Made by a program: the position numbers and the translations under genes. From assembly GCA_001801105.1 (NCBI GenBank), contig MGWS01000033.1:175960-239959 (forward strand): DNA of 64,000 nt, read 5' to 3'. Origin of the DNA: Gallionellales bacterium GWA2_60_18. Lineage in GTDB: Bacteria > Pseudomonadota > Gammaproteobacteria > Burkholderiales > Gallionellaceae. The first letter of the stretch is position 1, and each line of letters opens with the position of its first letter. The notes beneath the pieces are model-generated. The model did no database searches and was not told the DNA's origin. It worked only from the letters and a program-made list of their open reading frames with translations. Below, piece after piece: positions 46,199 to 54,583 of the stretch.

Positions 46199-47430
46199 TT
46201 ATGCATCGCCGCTTTGCCCAGGTCCCACATCGGCAGGAACACGCCGAGCGCCAGGATCAGCACCATGATGCCAAGTGCGACTATCAGGATGGGCTCAATC
46301 TTGGAGCTAAGGGTTGCGACTTCGTATTGAACTTCGCGCTCGTACATCTCGGCGACCTCGAGCATCATGCCGTCCATGTCGCCGGTTTCCTCGCCGACGG
46401 CGATCATCTGCAACACCACCGGATTGAACACGCCTGCGGCAACCGCGGTACGCAGGATGCTTTCGCCGCGCTCGACGCCGTCGCGCATCTGCTCGATGCG
46501 GCTGCGCATGAATTCATTGTCCACCACCATGCCGACCACGTTCATGCCTTGCAGGATGGGCATGCCGCTCTTGAAAGAGAGCGCCATGCTGCGCGCGAAA
46601 CGCGACAGGGTAGCCTTGAAAATGATAGGGCCGACGACCGGGAGCTTGAATTTATATCTATCCCAGTTGTAGCGCCCATCCACGGTGTTGATGTAGAAAC
46701 GGAACGCCATCATCGCGCCGATCAGCATCGCCAGCATCAGCGCCCAGTAATTCACCATGAAGCCGGAAAAACCGATCAGCATCTTGGTGATGGCCGGCAG
46801 CTCGGCGTGGAAGCCCGCATAGACCTTGGCGAAGGCGGGAATCACGAACAGATTGATGATGACGATGGCGATCGCCATGGCAATGATCACAAAGCTGGGG
46901 TAGCGCATCGCGGTCTTGATGCGCTCGCGCATGTCGCGCTCGAATTCCAGGTAGTCGTACAGCCGGATGAAGGTCTCGTCCAGCATGCCGGTCATTTCGC
47001 CGACCTGCACCATGCTGACATAGAACGGCGAGAATATCTTCGGATGGCGGCGCATCGCGCTGCTGAGCTCGCGGCCGCTGTCCAGGCTCTCGCGCAGATC
47101 CAGCAGCACCGCCGCGAACGCCGGGCTCTGCGCCGACTCCTGCAAGCCGGCCAGCGCGCGCATGATCGGCACACCCGCCTTGAGCAGCGTGTACATCTGG
47201 CGGCTGAACAGCTGCAGATCCATCGGGGTGATGGGTTTTTCGGTAAACAGCCGCTTGAACCAGGACTTGCCTTGCGCGCCGCCGCCGATGCCGCGGAACG
47301 GCCTGATCTCGATCGGCGTGACGCTGATCCTGACCAGTTGGTCGGCAACGGCACCGCTGTCGTCGCCGTCCAGCGTGCCTTCCACCAGGTCGCCGCGCCC
47401 GTTGCGCCCTTTGTAGGCGAATACCGCCAC
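46195..47430 (-). CDS. mshG: MSHA inner-membrane platform protein MshG
   Basis: A 411-residue GspF/PilC-family protein with two T2SSF domains (about 75-195 and 275-400) and three membrane helices. Visible family motifs are FSRQMYTLLKAGVPI and VGEETGDMDGMM. It anchors the assembly ATPase to the pilus base. Starts 1 bp after mshE. Confidence 0.95.
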   Translation of the reverse strand: MAVFAYKGRNGRGDLVEGTLDGDDSGAVADQLVRISVTPIEIRPFRGIGGGAQGKSWFKRLFTEKPITPMDLQLFSRQMYTLLKAGVPIMRALAGLQESAQSPAFAAVLLDLRESLDSGRELSSAMRRHPKIFSPFYVSMVQVGEMTGMLDETFIRLYDYLEFERDMRERIKTAMRYPSFVIIAMAIAIVIINLFVIPAFAKVYAGFHAELPAITKMLIGFSGFMVNYWALMLAMLIGAMMAFRFYINTVDGRYNWDRYKFKLPVVGPIIFKATLSRFARSMALSFKSGMPILQGMNVVGMVVDNEFMRSRIEQMRDGVERGESILRTAVAAGVFNPVVLQMIAVGEETGDMDGMMLEVAEMYEREVQYEVATLSSKIEPILIVALGIMVLILALGVFLPMWDLGKAAMHK

Positions 47431-47431
47431 G

Positions 47432-49135
47432 TTACTCTTCCACTTGATTGCTGATGCGCATCACTTCGCCGACCGTGGTGCGCCCCTGCTTCATCTGTTC
47501 CAGTGCATGGTCGAGGATGGCCCTGCCGCGCATATGCTGGCGCGCCACCTGCATGAAGTGGGTGGCGCTGTCGTGCGCGGCCGCCTCCACCATCTCGCGC
47601 CCCATTTCCAGCATCTCGTACACGCCCATGCGCCCGCGGTAGCCGGTACCGTTGCAATGCGAGCAGCCGCGCCCGTGCAGCAGCTTGCCCCATTCATCGG
47701 CCAGGACACCTTCGGTCTTCAGCCACTCGCTTTCCTGCGGGGTCGGCTCGTGCACTTCGCTGCAACTTTCGCATACGCGCCGCAACAGCCGTTGCGCGAC
47801 CACCGCCTGCACCGACGAGGCCACCATGAAGCGCGGCGTGCCCATGTCCACCAGCCGGAACAGGGTGCCGGCGGCATCGCGGGTATGCAGGGTGGAGAAC
47901 ACCAGATGGCCGGTCATCGCCGCACGCAGGCCGATCTGCGCGGTCTCGGCGTCGCGCATTTCGCCGACCAGGATCACGTCCGGGTCCTGGCGCAGCGCGG
48001 AACGCAGCACGCGTGAAAAAGTCAGGTCGATTTTCTCGTTGACCTGCACCTGGTTGATGCCGGGCAGGCGATACTCCACCGGGTCTTCGACCGTGATGAT
48101 CTTCTGTTCGATGGTGTTGATCTCGGCCAGCGCCGCATACAGCGTGGTGGTCTTGCCGCTGCCGGTCGGCCCGGTGACCAGCACCATGCCGTTGCTGCGC
48201 CGGATGATCTCGCGGAAGCGCTTCAGCATCTCCGGCGGCATCCCCAGCGCATCCAGCGAGGCCATCCCGCCGTCCTGGCGCAACAGGCGCATCACCACCG
48301 ATTCGCCGTTCTGCGTGGGGCAGGTGGCGATACGCACGTCTACGCCCTGTTCGCGCACCCGCACGTGGAAACGGCCGTCCTGCGGCAGGCGTTTCTCGGA
48401 GATGTCCAGGCCGGACATCAGCTTGAGGCGCAACACCAGCGCGGGCGCGATCTTGTTGTCGGCCTCCATCTGCAAGTGCAGCGCGCCGTCGATGCGGAAG
48501 CGGATCACCAGCTTGCCTTCCTGCGGCTCAATGTGGATGTCGGAAGCGCGGATCTGCGTGGCATCGTCGAACATGGTCTGCAGCAGTTTGACCACCGGCG
48601 CTTCTTCCGAACCGGCCATGTCGCTCATCTTGCCGAAATCGACGTAGGTGTCGCCGAGCTCTTCGCTCAGTTCGCGTGCCAGGCCGGTGATCTCTTCGGT
48701 GCGCCGGTAGCCGCGGTCTATGCTCTCCAGCAACTGACCTTCGGTGACCACCGCCACGTCGATGTCGCGCCGCAGAAGATGGGTGATCTCGTCGAACCCG
48801 AACAGGTCGGTCGGGTCGGCCATGCCGACCAGCAGCTTGCCGTTGCGCTCTTCCAGCACGATGGCGCGGAAACGCCGCGCCTGGTTCTCCGGCAGCAACC
48901 GCACCTGCTCCAGGTTGATGTTGTAGAACTTGAGGTTGATGTAGGGGATGTTGAGCTGCTTGGCGAGCGCCTCGGATATCTGCTCTTCGGTGATGAAGGC
49001 ATTGTCCACCAGCACGCGTCCGAGCTTGCGCCCGTTACGCTTCTGCTGCTCCAGCGCAAACTTGAGCTGATCCTGCGATATGAGCTTCTGCTGAACCAGC
49101 AGGTCGCCCAGGCGAACTTTCTCCGGACGCGCCAT
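47432..49135 (-). CDS. mshE: MSHA pilus assembly ATPase MshE
   Basis: A 567-residue GspE/PilB-type ATPase. The N-terminal MshEN domain carries the two-part c-di-GMP-binding pattern (RLGDLLVQQKLISQDQL and KLGRVLVDNAFITEEQI), although the middle Gly of each half is replaced. Walker A GPTGSGKTT, the Asp box, Walker B ILVGEMRDAETA and a tetracysteine zinc motif (CESC and CSHC) follow. The ATPase drives pilus extension; c-di-GMP control is known for this family and likely here. First gene of the pilus locus. Confidence 0.95.
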   Translation of the reverse strand: MARPEKVRLGDLLVQQKLISQDQLKFALEQQKRNGRKLGRVLVDNAFITEEQISEALAKQLNIPYINLKFYNINLEQVRLLPENQARRFRAIVLEERNGKLLVGMADPTDLFGFDEITHLLRRDIDVAVVTEGQLLESIDRGYRRTEEITGLARELSEELGDTYVDFGKMSDMAGSEEAPVVKLLQTMFDDATQIRASDIHIEPQEGKLVIRFRIDGALHLQMEADNKIAPALVLRLKLMSGLDISEKRLPQDGRFHVRVREQGVDVRIATCPTQNGESVVMRLLRQDGGMASLDALGMPPEMLKRFREIIRRSNGMVLVTGPTGSGKTTTLYAALAEINTIEQKIITVEDPVEYRLPGINQVQVNEKIDLTFSRVLRSALRQDPDVILVGEMRDAETAQIGLRAAMTGHLVFSTLHTRDAAGTLFRLVDMGTPRFMVASSVQAVVAQRLLRRVCESCSEVHEPTPQESEWLKTEGVLADEWGKLLHGRGCSHCNGTGYRGRMGVYEMLEMGREMVEAAAHDSATHFMQVARQHMRGRAILDHALEQMKQGRTTVGEVMRISNQVEE

Positions 49136-49217
49136 AATCCCCCCTGGATTGATTTTGTGTCAGGCGTGGAAATTAGCCTGTTTTCCCCGCACTGACAAGC
49201 CTAGTCGGATATTTCTC

Positions 49218-49691
49218 ATGTTCCATGTGATTCTCTACCAGCCGGAAATCCCGCCGAACACCGGCAATATCATCAGGCTGTGCGCCAACACCGGCTGCCA
49301 ATTGCACTTAATCAAGCCGCTCGGCTTTGCGCTGGAAGACAAGCAGCTCATCCGCGCCGGGCTGGATTACCATGAGTTCGCGACACTGCGCGTGCATGAC
49401 ACCTTGCAGGATTGCATGGCGGCATTCGATGCGGCGCGCGTGTTCGCGCTGACCACCAATGGCTCGCAACCCTTTCATCAGGTACGTTATCAGGCCGGCG
49501 ACGCCTTCCTGTTCGGGCCGGAAAGCCGCGGCCTGCCTGCCGGGGTGCTGGCGCAGTTCGATGCGGCGCAGCGCGTGCGTCTGCCGATGCTGCCCGACAA
49601 CCGCAGCTTGAACCTGTCCAATGCGGCAGCCGTTGCGGTGTTCGAAGCCTGGCGGCAATGCGGGTTTGGAGGAGCGAGGGGCGAGGACTGA
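49218..49691 (+). CDS. trmL: tRNA (cytidine(34)-2'-O)-methyltransferase TrmL
   Basis: A 157-residue SPOUT methyltransferase that modifies the wobble base of two leucine tRNAs. The core MFHVILYQPEIPPNTGNIIR and the trefoil-knot motifs FGPESRGLP and LPMLPDNRSLNLSNAAAV are intact. ATG 49218 starts the conserved domain. The C-terminal residues GARGED derive from a GAGGAGCGAG-type stretch that recurs near the mshP and mshF/B starts. Divergent from mshE, convergent with gpsA. Confidence 0.95.
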   Translation: MFHVILYQPEIPPNTGNIIRLCANTGCQLHLIKPLGFALEDKQLIRAGLDYHEFATLRVHDTLQDCMAAFDAARVFALTTNGSQPFHQVRYQAGDAFLFGPESRGLPAGVLAQFDAAQRVRLPMLPDNRSLNLSNAAAVAVFEAWRQCGFGGARGED

Positions 49692-49712
49692 GCAAGACCC
49701 GTCGTACCGTTT

Positions 49713-50858
49713 TTACTCGTACCTCAGTCCTGATGTTTCGAATTCGCAGCTCGGCGCGCGGTTGAGCAAGGAGGCGGCCACCTCCGAGGGGGGCACGTGC
49801 TCGTAGATGACGCGATAGACCGCATCGCAGATCGGCATCGCAACGTGCAGCCGCGCGGCGAGCCGGTGCACTTCGCGCACCGTGTAGACGCCCTCGGCGA
49901 CATGCCCGAGCCGGCGCAATATCTCCGCCAGGTCATGCTGCTGCGCCAGCAGCAGGCCGACCTGCCGGTTGCGCGACAGGTCGCCGGTGCAGGTCAGGAT
50001 CAGGTCGCCGGCACCGGACAGGCCGCTCAGGGTTTCCGGGTGCCCGCCGAGCTTCAGCCCCAGCCGCGTGATCTCGGCCAGTCCTCGCGTCAGCAGGGCG
50101 GCGCGCGCGTTGTAGCCCAGCCCCAGCCCGTCGCAGATGCCGGTGGCGATCGCCAGCACGTTCTTCACCGCGCCGCCGACTTCGACGCCGGCCACGTCGG
50201 TGCTGGCATAGATGCGCAAGTGCGCGTGGTGCAGCGCCTGCGCCGTGCCGCGTGCGAACGCCTCGTCGGCGGAAGCCAGCGTCAGCGCGGTGGGCAGTCC
50301 GCGCGCGACTTCCTGCGCGAAGCTGGGGCCGGACAGCACACCGCAAGGCCAGCCTGCGGGCAGCACTTCGGCCGCCACCTGATGCGGCAGCTTCGATGTC
50401 TTGGCCTCGAAGCCCTTGCATAGCCATACCACGCCCGGAAATTTTACAATACCGTTCTCGTTTGTCCTTTCTCCCGCTTGCGGGACGAAGGCGGGGTTCC
50501 GGGAAACATGTTTCCCGCCGCCGGAGTCGGCTGGCTGTGTAAAGCCAGCCGTGGGGCGCGGAGCGGAGTTAGAGAGAGGGAAGTGGCTGGCAATCAACTT
50601 CAGCGTGGCACGCAACGCAACGGTCGGCACGGCGACGATAGCCAGGTCGGCATCCGCCAGCGCGGCGGAAATATCCGCATTCAGTTCGAGATTGCCGGGA
50701 AGGGGGATGCCCGGAAGATAGCGCTGGTTGCGGCGCTCTGCGCGCATCGTATCGATCTGCTCGGCGTTGCGCGCCCACAGCGTGACCCGGTGCGCCGGAG
50801 CCAGGCTGATGGCGAGTGCCGTACCCCATGCTCCCGCACCGAGAACGGCGATATTCAT
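49713..50858 (-). CDS. gpsA: Glycerol-3-phosphate dehydrogenase [NAD(P)+] with an in-frame insertion
   Basis: GpsA reduces dihydroxyacetone phosphate for phospholipid synthesis. The Rossmann start [15 protein letters not shown], the catalytic-lysine region [19 protein letters not shown] and [14 protein letters not shown] are present. The protein is 381 residues, about 45 longer than usual, because residues 93-136 are encoded by a palindromic DNA element between the otherwise normal segments [11 protein letters not shown] and [10 protein letters not shown]. The open frame is kept. Start ATG 50858 gives the canonical N-terminus. Confidence 0.93.
   Translation of the reverse strand: MNIAVLGAGAWGTALAISLAPAHRVTLWARNAEQIDTMRAERRNQRYLPGIPLPGNLELNADISAALADADLAIVAVPTVALRATLKLIASHFPLSNSAPRPTAGFTQPADSGGGKHVSRNPAFVPQAGERTNENGIVKFPGVVWLCKGFEAKTSKLPHQVAAEVLPAGWPCGVLSGPSFAQEVARGLPTALTLASADEAFARGTAQALHHAHLRIYASTDVAGVEVGGAVKNVLAIATGICDGLGLGYNARAALLTRGLAEITRLGLKLGGHPETLSGLSGAGDLILTCTGDLSRNRQVGLLLAQQHDLAEILRRLGHVAEGVYTVREVHRLAARLHVAMPICDAVYRVIYEHVPPSEVAASLLNRAPSCEFETSGLRYE
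50452..50583. repeat. Palindromic element inserted in frame within gpsA
   Basis: About 132 bp containing three perfect hairpins: TCCCGC-TT-GCGGGA (50472-50485), CGGGAAACATGTTTCCCG (50500-50517) and GGCTGGCT/AGCCAGCC (50529-50550). Its sequence is unlike the surrounding gpsA codons and its length is a multiple of three. Confidence 0.8.
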
Positions 50859-50862
50859 GCGG

Positions 50863-51312
50863 CTACCCGCCCCATACCTCGGTGCTGCGCGCATAGCCGA
50901 CATTGCCGTCCTGATGCTTCACCTTGATCCAGCCGGTTCCGGTCGGTTCGAGATATTCCAGCGCCACCTGCTGGCGCACCTGAAACGCCTGTGCCGCACC
51001 GCTATCCGGCTGCGCGAGGACATCCAGCAACGGCACCAGCGCGAACACATAGCGCTTGCTGCCCAGCACGCGCTTTTCCACCCAGTACAGCCCGCCGGAA
51101 CGGTCGCGCACCTTGACCCAGCTATCCAGCGCGACGACCTGTTCGAACGGCATGTAGCGGTTCACCACGAACAGCTTCTTGGCCTTGACCGAAGGCGCGT
51201 CGTAAAGGATCGCGCTCTCCTCGCCGACCGAGACATAATCCACGGCATGCGCGACACCGGCAGCGCAGGACAGCGCCAGCAACAGCAGGGTATGCGGGAA
51301 CAGGCGTCTCAT
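50863..51312 (-). CDS. Exported SH3-like domain protein
   Basis: A 149-residue secreted protein: signal peptide [22 protein letters not shown], then a bacterial SH3-like region ([36 protein letters not shown]) and a second half with [16 protein letters not shown]. Likely a periplasmic peptide- or wall-binding protein. It lies between secB (4 bp) and gpsA (4 bp), an order common in betaproteobacteria. Confidence 0.8.
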   Translation of the reverse strand: MRRLFPHTLLLLALSCAAGVAHAVDYVSVGEESAILYDAPSVKAKKLFVVNRYMPFEQVVALDSWVKVRDRSGGLYWVEKRVLGSKRYVFALVPLLDVLAQPDSGAAQAFQVRQQVALEYLEPTGTGWIKVKHQDGNVGYARSTEVWGG

Positions 51313-51316
51313 CGCT

Positions 51317-51787
51317 TCAGTGGGCGGTCGCCGTAGTTGCCGCCGACTGCGCCTGCTGTTTCTGCTGCCGGTAGAGCACCTCGAAGTTGACCGGGTTCAG
51401 CAGCACCGGCGCGAAGCCGCCGCGGATGGACATGTCGGACACCACCTCGCGCAGGTACGGGAACAGAATGTTCGGGCACACCACCGCCAGAACCGGCTCG
51501 AGTTCCTCCTGCGGTGCGTTGCGCACCTGGAAGATGCCCGCCTGTGCGGCCTCGATCAGGAACATCACTTTTTCGCCAACCTTGGCGGTCACTGTGGCAG
51601 TCACCGCCACTTCGAATACACCGTCCTCGACCGATGCGGCCTGGGTATGCAACTGCACGTCGATCTGCGGATTTTCGCGATCGAGGAATATCTGCGGTGC
51701 ATGCGGGATCTCCAGCGAGATGTCCTTCACATAGATCTTTTCCATGCTGAACACGGGCTGGTTGTTTTCTTGCGTTGCTTCGGTCAT
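51317..51787 (-). CDS. secB: Protein-export chaperone SecB
   Basis: A 156-residue SecB: the start FSMEKIYVKDISLEIPHAP and the later LFPYLREVVSDMSIRGGFAP are diagnostic. The tetrameric chaperone keeps preproteins unfolded and passes them to SecA. It follows grxC by 20 bp. Confidence 0.97.
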   Translation of the reverse strand: MTEATQENNQPVFSMEKIYVKDISLEIPHAPQIFLDRENPQIDVQLHTQAASVEDGVFEVAVTATVTAKVGEKVMFLIEAAQAGIFQVRNAPQEELEPVLAVVCPNILFPYLREVVSDMSIRGGFAPVLLNPVNFEVLYRQQKQQAQSAATTATAH

Positions 51788-51807
51788 GTCTTCGTTCCCT
51801 GTTTACG

Positions 51808-52065
51808 TTATCCCGCCAGCAGGCCGTCCAGCTTGCCGGCGCGGTCGAGTGCCGCCATGTCGTCGAAACCGCCGACATGCGTGTCGTTGATATAGATCTG
51901 CGGCACGGTGCGCCGCCCGGTTTTCTGTATCATTTCATCGCGCAGTTGCGGCTGCAGGTCCACGCGTATCTTTTCGATCTCCGTCACCCCCTTGCGCCGC
52001 AACAGTTGCTCGGCATTGACACAATAAGGGCAGACGGCGGTGCAATACATCACGACTTTGGCCAT
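51808..52065 (-). CDS. grxC: Glutaredoxin 3 (GrxC)
   Basis: An 85-residue glutaredoxin with active site CPYC at 12-15, cis-proline TVPQIYIN and the GSH-binding GGFDDM. The ATG at 52065 shares its last base with the stop of the rhodanese gene, which fixes the start within a longer frame. A candidate electron donor for NrdAB. Confidence 0.95.
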   Translation of the reverse strand: MAKVVMYCTAVCPYCVNAEQLLRRKGVTEIEKIRVDLQPQLRDEMIQKTGRRTVPQIYINDTHVGGFDDMAALDRAGKLDGLLAG

Positions 52066-52505
52066 CACTTCTTTCCTTTTGCCATTCTTTCCACCGGCAG
52101 GTTGGCCTTCTGCCACGCCAGCATGCCGCCTGCCAAGTTGTGGGCCTGGGTAAAACCCTGCTTGCCCAGCATGGCGCAGGCCGCTGCGGAGCGGTTGCCG
52201 CTGCGGCAAACCACCACTATAGGCTGCTCCTTGTATTTTTCCAGTTCGCCGATGCGCTCGCCCAGCTTGCCGAGCGGAAGCAGTTTGGCATTCAGCACAT
52301 GGCCTTCCTGGTATTCCTTGTCTTCGCGCACGTCCAGCACCAGCGCATTCCTGTGGTTGACGAGTTGCAGTGCGGCGGGACAATCCACCTCGCGGATGCC
52401 GCGGATGCGGTTGCCGAAGAACGACCAGAGCAGCATTATGCCGCTGAACAACGCAAGGGTGATCGGGAGGATGTTACTGGTGATGAACTGCACGCTGAGC
52501 CTCAT
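52065..52505 (-). CDS. Membrane-anchored rhodanese (YibN-like)
   Basis: A 146-residue protein with one N-terminal helix (about 8-28) and a rhodanese domain: ALVLDVREDKEYQEGHV, the active loop CRSGNRSA with Cys100, and the closing HNLAGGMLAWQ. Sulfurtransferase activity is likely because the cysteine is present. Its start overlaps the end of the PglL-like gene by 32 bp. Confidence 0.9.
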   Translation of the reverse strand: MRLSVQFITSNILPITLALFSGIMLLWSFFGNRIRGIREVDCPAALQLVNHRNALVLDVREDKEYQEGHVLNAKLLPLGKLGERIGELEKYKEQPIVVVCRSGNRSAAACAMLGKQGFTQAHNLAGGMLAWQKANLPVERMAKGKK

Positions 52506-54261
52506 GTTCTTTTTGGAGGGCGAATTCTAGCAGAGCGGAAAAATGCGCGGGGTCTTTCTCCGCCAGCCCGGCGATCAGCCACCGCACTGCGGCTAACTCT
52601 GAGGGAAACGACCAGAACGCCTGTTCCAGCACGGCGCGCGCCTGCTCCTGCTGCCCGTCCTGGGCCAGCAGCAACGCCTGGCGATATACCACCCGGTTCA
52701 TCGGGATGAAGCGCATCACGCGGGTATTCAGGTCGAGCTTTTCCCTGAGATGTTCGTCGTTCACTTCAATCATCGCCCCCATGAACAGCTCGGCATAAGG
52801 TGTCAGTAACGATCCGCCATGCAGCGCGACCAGCCCGTCGCGCGCGCGCTGAACCGCATCGGCCGAAGCCGGGCTGATCCGCACGATCTGTTCCAGCTGG
52901 CGGTAACCGTCGCGCAACTGTACCAGCGTCATCAACCCCAGCACCAGCATGGCCGCCACCGACAAGCGCCCCGCGTTACGTAACTCCAGCCGGTAACGGG
53001 TCTGATCCAGCGCGCCCAGCAACACCGCAGCGACCGCGACGAAATAGGTGTACCACAGCGGATATTCGAGCAGGCTATGGATCGCCAGCACGCCGGTCGC
53101 CGCATAACCCCACCAGTGCGCGGCATCCATCGGTGCACGGCGCAAACCGTACAGCCACGCACCCAGAGAGCCCAGCAGCGCCAGCACGCCGACCACGCCG
53201 GTCTCGGCGGCGAGCTGGAGCACCAGGTTATGGGCGTTGTTGTACATACCCGTCATCGCGCCCGGATACAACAGCGGTGTCAGCTGGAAATGCTGCCAGG
53301 CGAACTGTCCGAGGCCTGCGCCCAGCCAGGGCGACTGCATGAATATCGTGCCCGCCTCGTACCACAACATCAGACGCACACTCCCCGATGCACTATCGCC
53401 GAACATCCGTTGCAAAGTATTGACGTCCGCACCCGCACCCGCCGCACCTGCCATGAACGGCAATTGCACCACCAGATGCATCGCGCCAAACCCGGCAACC
53501 AATAGCAGGCAATAGCGCAACAACCCGGCAAAACCGGCATCGCGCCGCTGCCACCACCAGGCCAAGCCGCTCATCAGCAACAGATACAGCCAGCTGCTGC
53601 GCGAACCGCTCAGCGTCATCGTGAACAGCAGCGGCACGGCCAGCAGCGCCACATAGCCCGCCTTGAGCCGGTGTTGCCGGTGCAACAACCCGAGCGAGAC
53701 CAGCCCGAGCGCGATGTAATTGGCGAAATGGTTGGGCTGCGCGAGGTTGCCGAAAACACTGGATGAAGTTTTCACCACCACGACCGGATCGAGGAAGGTA
53801 TGCCAGCGATAATGCTGCAACACGCCGAGTAGCGCACTGACCTCCGCGCCGATCAGCAGGGATATCCCCAGCACCTGCGCCAGCCGCGGCATGCCGAACA
53901 GGTCGCGCAGGCGTGCGCCGAGCAGCATCAACAGCGCGGCGAACAACAGGTACAGCACATACAGCAGCACCTGGTCGAGATACACGATCCGGTCCAGCAA
54001 CCATTGCAGTAGCGCCACGGCGATCAGCGCGACCGGCAACTGGGCGATGCGCGGCACCTCCGGTTGCTGCCAGAACCCGCGCGCCGTCAGCAGCGTCAGT
54101 GCCAGCACGCCGAGCAACGCGCTCCACCACTCCTGGTAGAACGTGGTGAGCGGATATTGATGGCGGTAATGCAGAAACGGCAAAGCCCACATCAGCCCGG
54201 TGAGGGCCAGGCTGATGTGGGCCAGGCGTGGCGTAACGGCGGCTATCTTCAGCAAGAACAA
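52474..54261 (-). CDS. O-oligosaccharyltransferase / O-antigen ligase family protein (PglL-like)
   Basis: A 595-residue polytopic protein with about twelve membrane helices, a Wzy_C core (SGSRSSWLYL, the loop GAGLGQFAWQHF, NNAHNLVLQLAAETG) and a C-terminal Wzy_C_2 domain with TPR-like helices. The combination is characteristic of PglL/PilO-type enzymes that attach glycans to pilins and other periplasmic proteins. The pilus locus is 3-5 kb away, so MshA is a plausible target. WaaL ligase is the alternative. Confidence 0.8.
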   Translation of the reverse strand: MFLLKIAAVTPRLAHISLALTGLMWALPFLHYRHQYPLTTFYQEWWSALLGVLALTLLTARGFWQQPEVPRIAQLPVALIAVALLQWLLDRIVYLDQVLLYVLYLLFAALLMLLGARLRDLFGMPRLAQVLGISLLIGAEVSALLGVLQHYRWHTFLDPVVVVKTSSSVFGNLAQPNHFANYIALGLVSLGLLHRQHRLKAGYVALLAVPLLFTMTLSGSRSSWLYLLLMSGLAWWWQRRDAGFAGLLRYCLLLVAGFGAMHLVVQLPFMAGAAGAGADVNTLQRMFGDSASGSVRLMLWYEAGTIFMQSPWLGAGLGQFAWQHFQLTPLLYPGAMTGMYNNAHNLVLQLAAETGVVGVLALLGSLGAWLYGLRRAPMDAAHWWGYAATGVLAIHSLLEYPLWYTYFVAVAAVLLGALDQTRYRLELRNAGRLSVAAMLVLGLMTLVQLRDGYRQLEQIVRISPASADAVQRARDGLVALHGGSLLTPYAELFMGAMIEVNDEHLREKLDLNTRVMRFIPMNRVVYRQALLLAQDGQQEQARAVLEQAFWSFPSELAAVRWLIAGLAEKDPAHFSALLEFALQKEHEAQRAVHHQ

Positions 54262-54461
54262 CCCTTGATGCCGAACCGGGAGAGGATGTTGTTCAGCGGA
54301 CAGAAATTGGTGAACCCGCTCTGGAGCAGGTTCAGCCCGACGAAGGCGGTGAGCAGCAGGAAATACTCGCTGACGAACAGCGGGCTGGCCTGTGCGCCCA
54401 GCGCCAGCGACGACAGGACGAAACTGCCTGCGACGATATGGACGATGCGTTCTGCGTTCAT
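54249..54461 (-). CDS. DUF2892-type small membrane protein (YgaP transmembrane-domain-like)
   Basis: A 70-residue protein with two hydrophobic segments; SGFTNFCPLNNILSRFG is the signature of DUF2892, which in E. coli YgaP forms the membrane part next to a rhodanese domain. Here it ends in GCSC. ATG 54461 has AAAGGAG upstream. It lies downstream of the efflux pump and overlaps the PglL-like gene by 13 bp. Such proteins are linked to sulfide/persulfide handling. Confidence 0.8.
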   Translation of the reverse strand: MNAERIVHIVAGSFVLSSLALGAQASPLFVSEYFLLLTAFVGLNLLQSGFTNFCPLNNILSRFGIKGCSC

Positions 54462-54505
54462 TTGATGCTCCTTTAAGGTTGGTAATTTTACATTGGAAGA
54501 AGAGC

Positions 54506-54583
54506 GTAGGGTGGGCACGTTCTTTGTGCCCACGCGTTTATCCATTCGCATACCGCGTGGGCACATGAACGTGCCTACCCTAC
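54506..54583. repeat. 78-bp palindromic repeat with GTAGG/CCTAC ends after the RND gene
   Basis: Outer arms GTAGGGTGGGCACGTTC and GAACGTGCCTACCCTAC, with inner arms GTGCCCACGCG and CGCGTGGGCAC. The right-hand CTAC, read on the minus strand as GTAG, contains the stop codon of the RND permease gene. Confidence 0.88.
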
